Shown: positions 1-8,156 of the stretch, one piece after another
How the letters are laid out: each line of letters begins with the position of its first letter
Position numbering within the stretch: position 1 is the stretch's first letter
NCBI GenBank assembly: GCA_964553795.1
Contig: CAZKMR010000010.1
Location: 1 to 64,000 of the forward strand
Origin: JADLHS01 sp964553795
Lineage (GTDB): Bacteria > Verrucomicrobiota > Verrucomicrobiia > Limisphaerales > JADLHS01
Length of the DNA: 64,000 bases
Direction of reading: 5' to 3'
Notes under the pieces: generated by a model
What the model saw: only the letters and a program-made list of their open reading frames with translations
The model's database searches: none
Told to the model about the DNA's origin: nothing
Program-made: the position numbers and the translations under genes

Positions 1-148
1 TCTCATTTCCGAAAACCGCGAAAGGCACGGACTTGATGACCAGTTCGCCTTCGACTGTTTCACCAAAGTAACTGCGCGACCTCTGCATTGACGTGAAGGT
101 GAAGAAGCCGGAAGCGCCCGCTCGCGCAGTGGGCGAGTTGCAGAAAAA

Positions 149-1702
149 TTAAGGCGTTGGCAGGGGAATGCGATAATTGAGTTGCGTCGTCATGACGACA
201 TCAGCGGAACTACCGTCTTTGGAAATCGTGGGCAGGACAAATAGCACTGGTCCAGTGGCATATTTTTCACCAGAGGGAGTAGGGCGGACCTCGACACTTT
301 GAATTATTGCAGCCCGGCCCGAAACCGTAAGCACTTGCATCCCGTTCGCGATGGTTACTTCGCTGGAGCTTTCAGCGCGTTTCAAAAGTTCAGCTGCTTT
401 TTCTGAGGAGAGCGTAAGTGTATTGCTGGGCCTTTCATCGTCGTTCTTGAAATCTGCGATTCCAAGCTCAACGGCGGCGGCATCGGTGTATTCGATTACT
501 TTGGAATTAATCCTGATCTGTTGTGAATCTCCAAATCGCTCAATCGTTGACAGGGCAACTGCTCGTCTTCCGTTCGGAATCTTCCACCCTCCTTGCATCA
601 ATGTTTGGTTCCAGGGAACACTCATGGCAGTGGTGGCCACAAAGGTTCTGACCGGTGCTGTATTGGAAAGCACGTCGAGAACTCTCGACTGAAAGGCAAG
701 CGCTTCATTTGCCTTGGTGGATAGTTCGGCTGACTCCCTTCGCGATCTTGCCACTTCACCTCGAAGTCTGAGCAGTTCGGTTGAATCATTTTGGCTTTCA
801 TTCCGTGCGAGCGGTTGACCGGACTTCCCGGCGTTCTGCGATTCTAACTGCCGGACTTGTTCTTGTAGCGCGGCTTGCTGATTTTGAAGAGTTTGATTTT
901 GTACGCGCAGCCGCGAAACTTGGCGGGCTTCATAAATTCCAACTCCGGCCAGAACGACAACGGTGGCGGTGACGACGGTTTTCTGAAGTGCAGTCATGGC
1001 GATGGCTTTGGTGGCGGTGACGGTTGCGGCAGTAGCGAGCGTTGTTCCGGTCAGCGCGGCAGCGGTGGAAATAGTGAGGGCCAAACCCACCGGCGCGGCT
1101 TGCACGGCGTTGGCGGAGATGACGACGGCGAGTCCGCTCGCGCCGATGGTGAGGCCGCGTTTGGCAAAGAGTTCGCGCAGGCGCTCCACGGCGCGGCTCA
1201 CGCGTTTTTGCGCGGCATCGTCGCTGATGCCGAGCGTTGTGCCGACGGTGCGGAGATCGTGGTTCTTGAAATAGCGGAGGAGCAGGGCATCGCGGTCGGT
1301 TTCGTCGAGCTCTGCCATGGCATCGTCGAGGGCGGGGCGGAGTTGTTCCCAGTCGGGAGCGGATTCGGGTGTGGGATGAACTTGTTCCATGGCCTGCCTT
1401 TCGCGTTGGGTGCGGCGGATTTCAGTGCGATTCAGGTCGCGCGCGGCGAACCGCGTGCCGCGATACAGCCAGCCGACGAGCGAAGCTTCCGGACTCAGTT
1501 TGAAACTGACTTCTCGCGCCTTCCGGGCTAGATCAGTGAAGACGCTTTGGGTCACGTCGCGGGCGAGATCAGGCGAATTGACCTGACGCAGCGCGGCCGA
1601 ATAGACGAGGTCTGTGTGGCGCGTGACGATTTCGGCGAAGGCGCTTTCCGTGCCGTGTTCGGCGTAGGCGCGGAGCAGTTGAGCGTCGGAGCGGTCGTCC
1701 AT
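149..1702 (-). CDS. Membrane-anchored sigma-70 family (ECF-like) sigma factor
   Basis: The 517-residue protein begins with sigma region 2 (about residues 9-75) and sigma region 4 with its helix-turn-helix (about 125-180, including LRTVGTTLGISDDAAQKRVS). It then has two hydrophobic stretches (about 187-225 and 240-257), a coiled coil (about 262-290, continuing to about 335) and a roughly 180-residue C-terminal domain. An ordinary ECF sigma is under 200 residues, so about two thirds of this protein is extension. The layout suggests a sigma factor tethered to the membrane with a sensory part beyond it. The last 70 residues look loosely secretin-like, which is a weak impression. No separate anti-sigma gene is adjacent. 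The minus strand just upstream carries TTGTCGGATT (1740-1731) and GTTTAATAG (1715-1707), a possible promoter. The sigma assignment is firm; the sensing role is inference. Confidence 0.88.
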   Translation of the reverse strand: MDDRSDAQLLRAYAEHGTESAFAEIVTRHTDLVYSAALRQVNSPDLARDVTQSVFTDLARKAREVSFKLSPEASLVGWLYRGTRFAARDLNRTEIRRTQRERQAMEQVHPTPESAPDWEQLRPALDDAMAELDETDRDALLLRYFKNHDLRTVGTTLGISDDAAQKRVSRAVERLRELFAKRGLTIGASGLAVVISANAVQAAPVGLALTISTAAALTGTTLATAATVTATKAIAMTALQKTVVTATVVVLAGVGIYEARQVSRLRVQNQTLQNQQAALQEQVRQLESQNAGKSGQPLARNESQNDSTELLRLRGEVARSRRESAELSTKANEALAFQSRVLDVLSNTAPVRTFVATTAMSVPWNQTLMQGGWKIPNGRRAVALSTIERFGDSQQIRINSKVIEYTDAAAVELGIADFKNDDERPSNTLTLSSEKAAELLKRAESSSEVTIANGMQVLTVSGRAAIIQSVEVRPTPSGEKYATGPVLFVLPTISKDGSSADVVMTTQLNYRIPLPTP

Positions 1703-1747
1703 TCACCTATTAAACAGCCGCCCTTCAAAAAATCCGACAAACATTTT

Positions 1748-1999
1748 TTAACCACGGATGGACACGGATTTACACGGATGGGGAACGGTAGTGGATGATG
1801 CATTTGGTCACAGCCGATTTTGGACTGCGCCAGCAGAGCGCAGCGGCGACGGCGCTTTCGGATGGAGCAACCGGTCAAAGGGAAAGGATGAGTTGCAATG
1901 GTGCAGAAAGCGGTGTGGTGCTTCGCTTCCCACCGCAGTCCAAGACGCAACCGGTTCGCCGGGACTTTATCTGTGTTCATCCGTGTCCATCCGTGGTTG
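1748..1999. repeat. Inverted-repeat element in the 1703-2045 gap
   Basis: The 343-base gap between the sigma factor and the transglutaminase gene holds no convincing gene. Its outer arms are AACCACGGATGGACACGGAT at 1750-1769 and the exact reverse complement at 1979-1998, with weaker matching extending inward by about 12 bases. Sequences of this type are common interspersed repeats in Verrucomicrobiota. The arms enclose a second, different repeat at 1818-1945. Confidence 0.75.
1818..1945 (+). repeat. Dispersed ~130 bp element, copy 1
   Basis: It starts with TTTTGGACTGCGCCAGCAGA, runs on through CAGCGGCGACGGCGCTTTCG at 1841-1860, and ends with CACCGCAGTCCAAGAC at 1931-1946. The two ends are imperfect inverted repeats of each other (TTGGACTGCG against CGCAGTCCAA). 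A second copy lies in the opposite orientation at 10563-10693, with conserved ends and a variable middle. It has no coding capacity and looks like a small non-autonomous, MITE- or REP-like repeat. Confidence 0.7.
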
Positions 2000-2045
2000 A
2001 ATCAGTCTGGTTTTGGTGCGGCACTGACCGTAAGCTGCGCGCGTC

Positions 2046-2966
2046 ATGTATCGCGTCAAAGTCGGTTGTCAGCTTAGTTACGCCACGGCGGCAGTCACGC
2101 CCGCGGTATTCATTGTGCAACCGCCGCCGCACACGCGGCACATGCTGGCGAGCGAGGAACTCCAACTGGTCACCGCCACGCCGGCCGACGATTTCGTGGA
2201 CAACTACGGCAATCGCTGCAAACGCATTCTGCTCGCGCCGGGCGATAACGTGATTCGCTACGACGCGACGGTGACGGTGTCGCCGGAGGCTGATGCGATG
2301 CGTCCGAACGCGCGGCAAATTCCGCCGCAGGAATTGCCGCCGCACTTGCTGCGGTACACGTTGCCGAGTCGTTATGCGGAGACAGATGAGTTGTTAAATT
2401 TCGCGTGGGAGAACTTCGGCAAAGTTCCGGCCGGTTGGGAGCGGGCGAAGGCGATCTGCGATTGGGTGCATAAACATATCGAGTATCAACTCGGCTCCAG
2501 TTTTCCCGATTGGTCGGCGGCGGACACGATCTTGCGGCGCAAAGGCGTGTGTCGCGACATGGCGCATGTGGTGATTGCGCTATGTCGGGCATTCAACATG
2601 CCGGCGCGCTATTCGGTGGCATATCTGCCGGACATTGAAGTGCCGGAGGACGGGTTGCCGATGGATTTTCATGCGTATGCCGAGGTTTGGCTGGAAGGCG
2701 GCTGGCAGGTGTTCGATCCGCACGACAACATTCCGCGTAAGGGTCGCATCTTTATCGCGAGCGGATTGGATGCGACGGACACGGCCTTTGCAACGATTTA
2801 TGGCGCGGCGCGACTGACGAAGTTTCAGGTGTGGGCCGATCCGGTGAATGAGCGCGGCGAGAGGTTGAAGTTGGCCACGCCCAGGAAAGAAGTGGCAGCG
2901 CCCAACGTGGTGCAGTTGCAATTGGATCAGCCGATTGAACCGCGGCGCACGGAGATTACGTTGTGA
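2046..2966 (+). CDS. Transglutaminase-like domain protein
   Basis: The protein has 306 residues. A beta-rich N-terminal domain (about 1-115, bacterial transglutaminase-like N-terminal type) precedes a transglutaminase/papain-fold core. All three catalytic residues are visible: Cys169 in RRKGVCRDMAH, His209 in DFHAYAEVWL and Asp224 in QVFDPHDN. There is no signal peptide, so it is probably cytoplasmic. Bacterial members act as cysteine proteases, amidases or crosslinking enzymes, and the sequence does not give the substrate. The gene stands alone, 78 bases before the next one, with no obvious Shine-Dalgarno sequence. The family call is secure; the biological role is unknown. Confidence 0.9.
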   Translation: MYRVKVGCQLSYATAAVTPAVFIVQPPPHTRHMLASEELQLVTATPADDFVDNYGNRCKRILLAPGDNVIRYDATVTVSPEADAMRPNARQIPPQELPPHLLRYTLPSRYAETDELLNFAWENFGKVPAGWERAKAICDWVHKHIEYQLGSSFPDWSAADTILRRKGVCRDMAHVVIALCRAFNMPARYSVAYLPDIEVPEDGLPMDFHAYAEVWLEGGWQVFDPHDNIPRKGRIFIASGLDATDTAFATIYGAARLTKFQVWADPVNERGERLKLATPRKEVAAPNVVQLQLDQPIEPRRTEITL

Positions 2967-3044
2967 CGTTGGGACTCAAGAGGGGTGATTTCAGCTTGAA
3001 GGATGCGCGGTATGAACGAGCCGAAAGGTCGCAGGAGAAATAGA

Positions 3045-3854
3045 ATGGTGTCGTTTCTGACAACCGCGGTGTGTGTTTATGTGTTGCTGTTGATCGGCGG
3101 CTGTGTGTGGCAGAGAAGTTTGTTGTATTTCCCGACGAGATTCAGTCTTGAACAGGCGGAAATGCTCGCGCCGCAAACCGGCATGGCGGCCTGGAAAAAT
3201 TCCTCGGGCGAAGTCATCGGCTGGAAGATTCCCGCGAGTGGCGCGGCCACGGGAAGTGTGTTGATCGTTCATGGCAACGCGGGTTGCGCGTTGCAGCGGG
3301 GTTATTTCGCGCAGCCGATTCATCAGGCCAGCGATCTGGATGTGTATGTGATGGAATATCCCGGCTACGGCGCGCGTGACGGCACGCCGACGATGACGAG
3401 TTGGCTGGCGGCAGGAGAGGAAGCGTTTGCGTTGTTGCCGGAGGATCGCGCGATTTACCTCGTGAGCGAGTCGCTCGGCGCGGGCGTTGCGGCGCATTTG
3501 GCAAAACAGCATCCGCGCGAAGTTTCTGGTCTGGTGATGTTCGTGCCGTACGACAGTCTGGCGTCATTGGCGCAGAGCAAAATGCCGTGGCTGTTTCCCT
3601 ATTTCTTCCTGCGCGATCGTTACGAGCCGGCGGAGTGGCTGAGTGATTATCGCGGACCGCTCAAGGTTGTGGTGGCCGAATGGGATGAGATCATTCCGCC
3701 CAAGTTCGGCCAACGTTTGCACAACTCGTATGCCGGCCCGAAATCTTTGGAAATCATCCGGGGGGCGAACCACAACGACGTCGCCGCACAATCGCCGGAA
3801 TGGTGGCGGGAGGTGTTGGAGTTCTGGCAGCAGGAGGCGGGTAACGAAAAGTAA
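3045..3854 (+). CDS. Alpha/beta hydrolase, predicted lipoprotein or membrane-anchored
   Basis: I start this at ATG 3045 because AGGAG at 3033-3037 sits 7 bases upstream, one of few clear Shine-Dalgarno sequences in the window; in-frame ATGs at 3003 and 3012 would only add charged residues. The resulting 269-residue protein begins with a hydrophobic segment ending in LLIGGC, an acceptable lipobox with Cys20. The fold is a serine hydrolase of the BEM46/YtmA kind: oxyanion-side HGNAG (76-80), nucleophile Ser143 in SESLGAG, Asp214 in AEWDEIIPP and His243 in GANHND. The first residue of the nucleophile elbow is Ser instead of the usual Gly. The substrate is unknown. It probably sits on the periplasmic side of a membrane. 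Confidence 0.85.
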   Translation: MVSFLTTAVCVYVLLLIGGCVWQRSLLYFPTRFSLEQAEMLAPQTGMAAWKNSSGEVIGWKIPASGAATGSVLIVHGNAGCALQRGYFAQPIHQASDLDVYVMEYPGYGARDGTPTMTSWLAAGEEAFALLPEDRAIYLVSESLGAGVAAHLAKQHPREVSGLVMFVPYDSLASLAQSKMPWLFPYFFLRDRYEPAEWLSDYRGPLKVVVAEWDEIIPPKFGQRLHNSYAGPKSLEIIRGANHNDVAAQSPEWWREVLEFWQQEAGNEK

Positions 3855-4006
3855 ATTTAGTGCCTGTTTGTTGATCAGACATCACTGATTGCCGACTCGC
3901 GTCGCGCGTTGTTCGCACGGGAATTTCTTTCCTCGCTTCAATCCTGCATTTATGGCTTCCTGTGCGCCGCTCGGAGTAGTTCCCAGCGATACTGTTTACA
4001 AAAATT

Positions 4007-5209
4007 ATGGAATCATTGCCTACTGTTATCTTAAAACCCGGCGAAGCGGATCGCGTCGTGGCGGGTCATCCCTGGGTTTATCACGGTTCAATTCTGCGGA
4101 TGACCGCGCAAGCGGGCGACGGCGAACTCGTGCAGGTCAAAGATCATCGCCAACGCCTGCTCGGCTGCGGCTTTTACAATTCCAAATCCAAGATCAACGT
4201 GCGCGTGCTCGCGCCGGAACGCATCGAGGTGGACCAAAAGTTTTTCGACGAACGCATCGCCGCCGCGCTCGCAGTGCGGAAACGGCATTTGCCGAACGCG
4301 ACCTCGTTTCGCGTGGTGAATGCGGAGAGCGATTTTCTGACGGGCCTGATCATTGATAAATACGAGGACGTGATCGTGATTCAGATTTCCGCGCTCGGCA
4401 TGGAGAAGCGGAAGGAGAAAATTGTGGCCGCGGTGCAAAAGCTGTTTTCGCCACGCGCCATCCTGGAGCGGAGCGATGTGGCGTCACGCAAGTTCGAAGG
4501 TTTAGAGGAGGCGAATGGAGTCATCGCCGGCGAATTTAGCGGCACGGTAGCGGTGAATCTGAACGGCCTCAAATTTGAGACCGACATTCTCGGCGGACAC
4601 AAGACGGGCATGTATCTGGATCAACAGACGAGTTATGAGGCGGTGGCGCAGGTCGCGAAGGGCGCGAGTGTGCTTGATTGCTTCAGCTTTCTGGGCGGAT
4701 TCGGATTGCACGCGGCCCGCGCGGGCGCGAAGCAGGTGTTGATGTTGGATCAGAGTGCGGACGCGGTGAAAGCGTCCTTGCGCAACGCGGAGTTGAACGG
4801 TCTGAGGAAAAACGTGAGCGCGGAGGCGATGAATGTCTTCGATTGGCTCAAAGCCAACACCGCGGTGAAGCCGCATGAACGCGTCATTCCGCGTTTCGAT
4901 CTGATTGTGCTCGATCCGCCGTCGTTCACGCGGAATCGCGCGTCGGTGGGCGACGCGCTGCGCGGCTACAAGGAAATCCACATTCGCGCGCTCAAGTTGC
5001 TGAAGCCGGGCGGCACGCTGGCGACGTTCTGTTGTTCGCATCACGTGGACGCGGTGACATTTCAGGACGTGATTCTGTCGGCGGCATTCGACACGCGGCG
5101 GATTCTGCGTCGCGTCGCGACTTATGCGCAATCGCCGGATCATCCGATCATCCCCATGATTCCCGAGACAGAATATCTGAAGGGATTTGCGTTTGAGTTG
5201 GTGCGGTGA
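4007..5209 (+). CDS. rlmI: Class I SAM-dependent rRNA methyltransferase, RlmI type
   Basis: The 400-residue protein has an N-terminal PUA-like RNA-binding domain (about 1-85), a linker domain, and a Rossmann methyltransferase domain with SAM motif I at CFSFLGGFGLHAA (225-237). The catalytic region has LDPPSFTRN (302-310) and FCCSHH (341-346), the Cys-containing motif of m5C RNA methyltransferases. This is the architecture of RlmI, which methylates 23S rRNA C1962. Members of this COG1092 family can also resemble RlmK/L, so the exact modified base is inferred. It is followed 25 bases later by the AMP-ligase gene but has no evident link to that cluster. Confidence 0.82.
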   Translation: MESLPTVILKPGEADRVVAGHPWVYHGSILRMTAQAGDGELVQVKDHRQRLLGCGFYNSKSKINVRVLAPERIEVDQKFFDERIAAALAVRKRHLPNATSFRVVNAESDFLTGLIIDKYEDVIVIQISALGMEKRKEKIVAAVQKLFSPRAILERSDVASRKFEGLEEANGVIAGEFSGTVAVNLNGLKFETDILGGHKTGMYLDQQTSYEAVAQVAKGASVLDCFSFLGGFGLHAARAGAKQVLMLDQSADAVKASLRNAELNGLRKNVSAEAMNVFDWLKANTAVKPHERVIPRFDLIVLDPPSFTRNRASVGDALRGYKEIHIRALKLLKPGGTLATFCCSHHVDAVTFQDVILSAAFDTRRILRRVATYAQSPDHPIIPMIPETEYLKGFAFELVR

Positions 5210-5234
5210 AGGCCGGATTTCCCGAAGTCATACA

Positions 5235-6635
5235 ATGAATCTGATCGAGTCATTGGAGCGAACCGCGGCGCGAGTGCCGCAAAAGGCGGCGTTAATCGAG
5301 GACGCCACGACGGTGACGTATGCGGAACTCTTGCAGCGGGTGAACAGTTTTGCGGATGGATTGCGGGCGCAACAGGTTTCGTCCGGGCAACGCATCGGGT
5401 TGGCGTTTCCGAATGGCGTGGCCTACGTGGCGCTGACGTATGCGTTGTGGCGTTGCGGCGTGGTGGTCGTGCCCGTGCCGACGGAATGTTCCGAAGACGA
5501 AATTCAGGAAATCATCGCCGCGATGCAGTTGCAGGGCATCGTGACGCCCAAGCCGCGCGGCGACAGCGTGTCGCTTGCGCCGGATGTTTTCTTCACGCGC
5601 CTCCAACCAACTGCTCCGCCCGATAATCACGGGCTTAATCTCGCGTTCATCCGGTTCACGTCCGGCACAACGAGCGCGCGCAAGGGCGTGGCGTTGTCGC
5701 ACGAAACGATTCGCGATCGCGTCGCTTCCGCAAATAAAGCGTTCGGCATCACGGCAGACGACACCATCATCTGGTGTCTGCCGATGGCGCATCATTTTCT
5801 CATCACCATCGTGCTCTACATCGAAGTCGGCGCGACGATTGTGCTCGCACGGCACGTGACGGCGAAACCGTTTCTCGAGGCGGTGAATCGCTGGAACGGC
5901 ACGGTGCTTTACGCGGCGCCGTTTCATTACTCGATGTTGGCGCGGGACAATTCCGGCGCGCAAATTCCCTCGGTGCGATTGGCGGTTTCGACCACGTGCG
6001 CTTTGCCCGAGAACGTGGCGCAGGATTTTCTGAAACGCTTCAATCTCCCGCTTGTGCAGGCGTTGGGCGTGATTGAACTTGGCTTAGTCGCATTGAACAC
6101 CGGCGATCCGCGCGGGCGTTGGAATTCTGTTGGGCGCGCGGCGGGCGACTTTGAGTTGCGCATTGAGAAGCCGGATGCGGAAGGATGCGGCGAATTGGCC
6201 GTGCGCGGGCCAGGAATTTGCGATGCGTATGTCGCGCCGTGGGTAGCGCGCGAACAGATTTTGCGCGATGGCTGGTTCTTCACCGGCGACATCGGGCGCT
6301 TCGATGCGGACGGATTTTTGCATCTGCTCTCACGCAAGACGGCAGTGATCAATCTGGCCGGGCGCAAAGTTTTCCCCGAGGAAATTGAAAGCGTGTTGAA
6401 TCAACATCCCGATGTCCGCGAGTCGCGCGTGTTCGGCACGACACATCCGCACCTCGGCGAAGTGGTGGAAGCCGAATTGGTGATGGCGCAACCGGACGCG
6501 AAGTTGGATTCCGTGCGCGCGTATTGCCGCGATCACCTGGCGTCCTACAAAATTCCGATGCGCTTTCACATCGTCGCCGCCTTGCCTCGCACGCCGGTTA
6601 CCGGCAAAATCCGCCGCGCCGCTCCGGTGGCTTGA
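5235..6635 (+). CDS. AMP-dependent acyl/aryl ligase (adenylating enzyme)
   Basis: The 466-residue protein belongs to the ANL superfamily. It has the P-loop-like FTSGTTSARKG (around residue 140), the adenylate-binding region around QALGVIELGL, the hinge TGDIGRFDADG and a C-terminal catalytic Lys in TPVTGKIRR. I chose ATG 5235, since longer readings overlap rlmI. It activates a carboxylic acid as an acyl-AMP. With a free-standing ACP gene only 5 bases downstream (6641), the likely job is to load that ACP, as AMP-ligases do in aryl polyene and related pathways. It is the first gene of the biosynthetic cluster. The acid substrate cannot be read from the sequence. Confidence 0.9.
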   Translation: MNLIESLERTAARVPQKAALIEDATTVTYAELLQRVNSFADGLRAQQVSSGQRIGLAFPNGVAYVALTYALWRCGVVVVPVPTECSEDEIQEIIAAMQLQGIVTPKPRGDSVSLAPDVFFTRLQPTAPPDNHGLNLAFIRFTSGTTSARKGVALSHETIRDRVASANKAFGITADDTIIWCLPMAHHFLITIVLYIEVGATIVLARHVTAKPFLEAVNRWNGTVLYAAPFHYSMLARDNSGAQIPSVRLAVSTTCALPENVAQDFLKRFNLPLVQALGVIELGLVALNTGDPRGRWNSVGRAAGDFELRIEKPDAEGCGELAVRGPGICDAYVAPWVAREQILRDGWFFTGDIGRFDADGFLHLLSRKTAVINLAGRKVFPEEIESVLNQHPDVRESRVFGTTHPHLGEVVEAELVMAQPDAKLDSVRAYCRDHLASYKIPMRFHIVAALPRTPVTGKIRRAAPVA

Positions 6636-6640
6636 AACGA

Positions 6641-6895
6641 ATGATTGCCGCAGCCGAAATTGAAACGAAACTCATCGACTTCCTGAAACGCGAAGTGTTC
6701 GCGCCGGATGTCGCCGTCACGCCTGAAACCGATCTCGTCGCGGCGGGATTTGATTCCATGTCGCTCGTGCGGATGTTGGTCTTCATCGAAACCGACTACG
6801 GTTTTTGGATTCCCGAGAGCGAAATCACCGGCGATGCGCTGCAGAACGTTCGCACGCTCGCCGAGACCATCGCGCGGTTGCTCAATGCCCGCTGA
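6641..6895 (+). CDS. Acyl carrier protein
   Basis: This is an 84-residue four-helix carrier protein with the phosphopantetheine attachment Ser39 in GFDSMSLVRM. Its size and acidity fit the family. It starts 5 bases after the AMP-ligase and overlaps the start of the next gene by 11 bases, so the three are probably translationally coupled. It presumably holds the acyl or aryl intermediate as a thioester while the condensation-fold, oxidoreductase and halogenase-like proteins act on it. That substrate channelling is inference from gene order. Confidence 0.92.
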   Translation: MIAAAEIETKLIDFLKREVFAPDVAVTPETDLVAAGFDSMSLVRMLVFIETDYGFWIPESEITGDALQNVRTLAETIARLLNAR

Positions 6896-8156
6896 CCTGC
6901 CACTGAACGGCTGCGATTACCTGATGCTGGGGTTTGATTACGAACTCCGTCGCAACGGTTACGCCGGAAATTCCTGCCAGATCATCCTCGAACTGGATCG
7001 CGTTATCGCTGCCGAGGCATTGCGCCAGCGGCTGGAAATGCTGGTGCAACGACATCCCAATTTACGTGCGCGGCCTGGGGGATTGTTCAAGACGAAGTGG
7101 AGACCGTTGCTGGCGGAGAGCGGGTTTCCCCGCGTCCGCGTTCACAAAAAGAACTTGGTTCACCTCGATCAACTTTGCGATCAACCGCTCGACGTGCGAA
7201 ATGGCGAACTGTTCCGCTTCGATTTGATTGAAAAGGCGAACGGCGGAATGGACGTTGTGTTTACCTGGACGCACGCGTTGATGGACGCGCCGAGCGCGGA
7301 ACATTTTCTCGCGGTCGTGGGGCGGGAGGATGTTGCGGTGCCGGCAGTCACACCGCCCGCACCAAGACCAAAGAAGCCACTGAAGGAACGACTGCTGTTG
7401 GCACGCAAAAACGTCGAGCAGTTGACGGAGTTTTGCAAAGCCGCGCCACGCACGGTGGGCGTGCGATTTCCGAATGCGCCGCGAACTCAGCGCTATCACA
7501 TCGAAAAGTTTTCCGCCGAAGAAACGGCCCGCGTGCGCGCGAACGGTGTGAAGCTCTGCGGCGCATTGGGTGATGCGCAATTTCACGCGGCGGTGGCGGT
7601 GATGGAATTGCATCGCTTGCATGAACGCGTCGGAAAACCGTCGCCGAGTTATGTGTTGCCCGTGCCGGTGAGCTTTCGGCCTAAAGGCACGGTCGAGCCG
7701 CTATTCAGCAATCAGGTGGCGATGCTGATGGTGCAATTTTTGCCCGAGCAACTTGCGACGACGAGCGCGGCGGTCGCCGTGCTCAAGACGCAACTGGCGC
7801 AGGCGTTGCGCGAGCGGCGTATTGAAGCCGGCGTGGCGATCACGGAACTGTCGCGCGGCATGCCTTTCCCGCTATATCTCTACGTGCTGAAGCATCATGG
7901 GTTGAAGGGTGAGATTTGCTCGTTCTTTTACGGCGACACCGCAAATGTCACGCCGCTGCTCAACAGCTTTTGTGGTGCGACGATTACCGACTTCGCGCAT
8001 GTCGGCGCGACCACGCCATCGCCGGGCATTGGCGCGATCTTTTATTACTTCGCTGGCAAAATGCGCGTCACGGTTTTTCATTTGGAGACGCATTTCTCTC
8101 GTCACGAAGCAGCAGAATTCGCCTCGAATCTGCGGAAACGATTACTCGAACCGTGA
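6885..8156 (+). CDS. Stand-alone condensation/acyltransferase-fold protein (HxxxD)
   Basis: The 423-residue protein starts at ATG 6885, inside the end of the ACP gene. The N-terminus (LNGCDYLMLGFDYELRR) and the motif WTHALMDAPSAEHF, with His130 and Asp134, are typical of the CoA-/carrier-dependent acyltransferase superfamily: NRPS condensation domains, PapA and wax ester synthase/DGAT. The usual second His of HHxxxDG is Thr here. It likely transfers an acyl group from the ACP to an alcohol or amine. A paralogue of identical length lies at 14813, with the catalytic pair at the same positions. The stop codon overlaps the GTG start of the next gene (GTGA). Confidence 0.83.
   Translation: MPADLPLNGCDYLMLGFDYELRRNGYAGNSCQIILELDRVIAAEALRQRLEMLVQRHPNLRARPGGLFKTKWRPLLAESGFPRVRVHKKNLVHLDQLCDQPLDVRNGELFRFDLIEKANGGMDVVFTWTHALMDAPSAEHFLAVVGREDVAVPAVTPPAPRPKKPLKERLLLARKNVEQLTEFCKAAPRTVGVRFPNAPRTQRYHIEKFSAEETARVRANGVKLCGALGDAQFHAAVAVMELHRLHERVGKPSPSYVLPVPVSFRPKGTVEPLFSNQVAMLMVQFLPEQLATTSAAVAVLKTQLAQALRERRIEAGVAITELSRGMPFPLYLYVLKHHGLKGEICSFFYGDTANVTPLLNSFCGATITDFAHVGATTPSPGIGAIFYYFAGKMRVTVFHLETHFSRHEAAEFASNLRKRLLEP

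Noticed and set aside
1..148. Open minus-strand frame downstream of the sigma factor, in the same frame after its stop, with an ATG at 88 (MQRSRSYFGETVEG).
   Set aside because: It could be the start of another gene running off the left edge, but it has no ribosome binding site or recognisable domain and is too short to judge.
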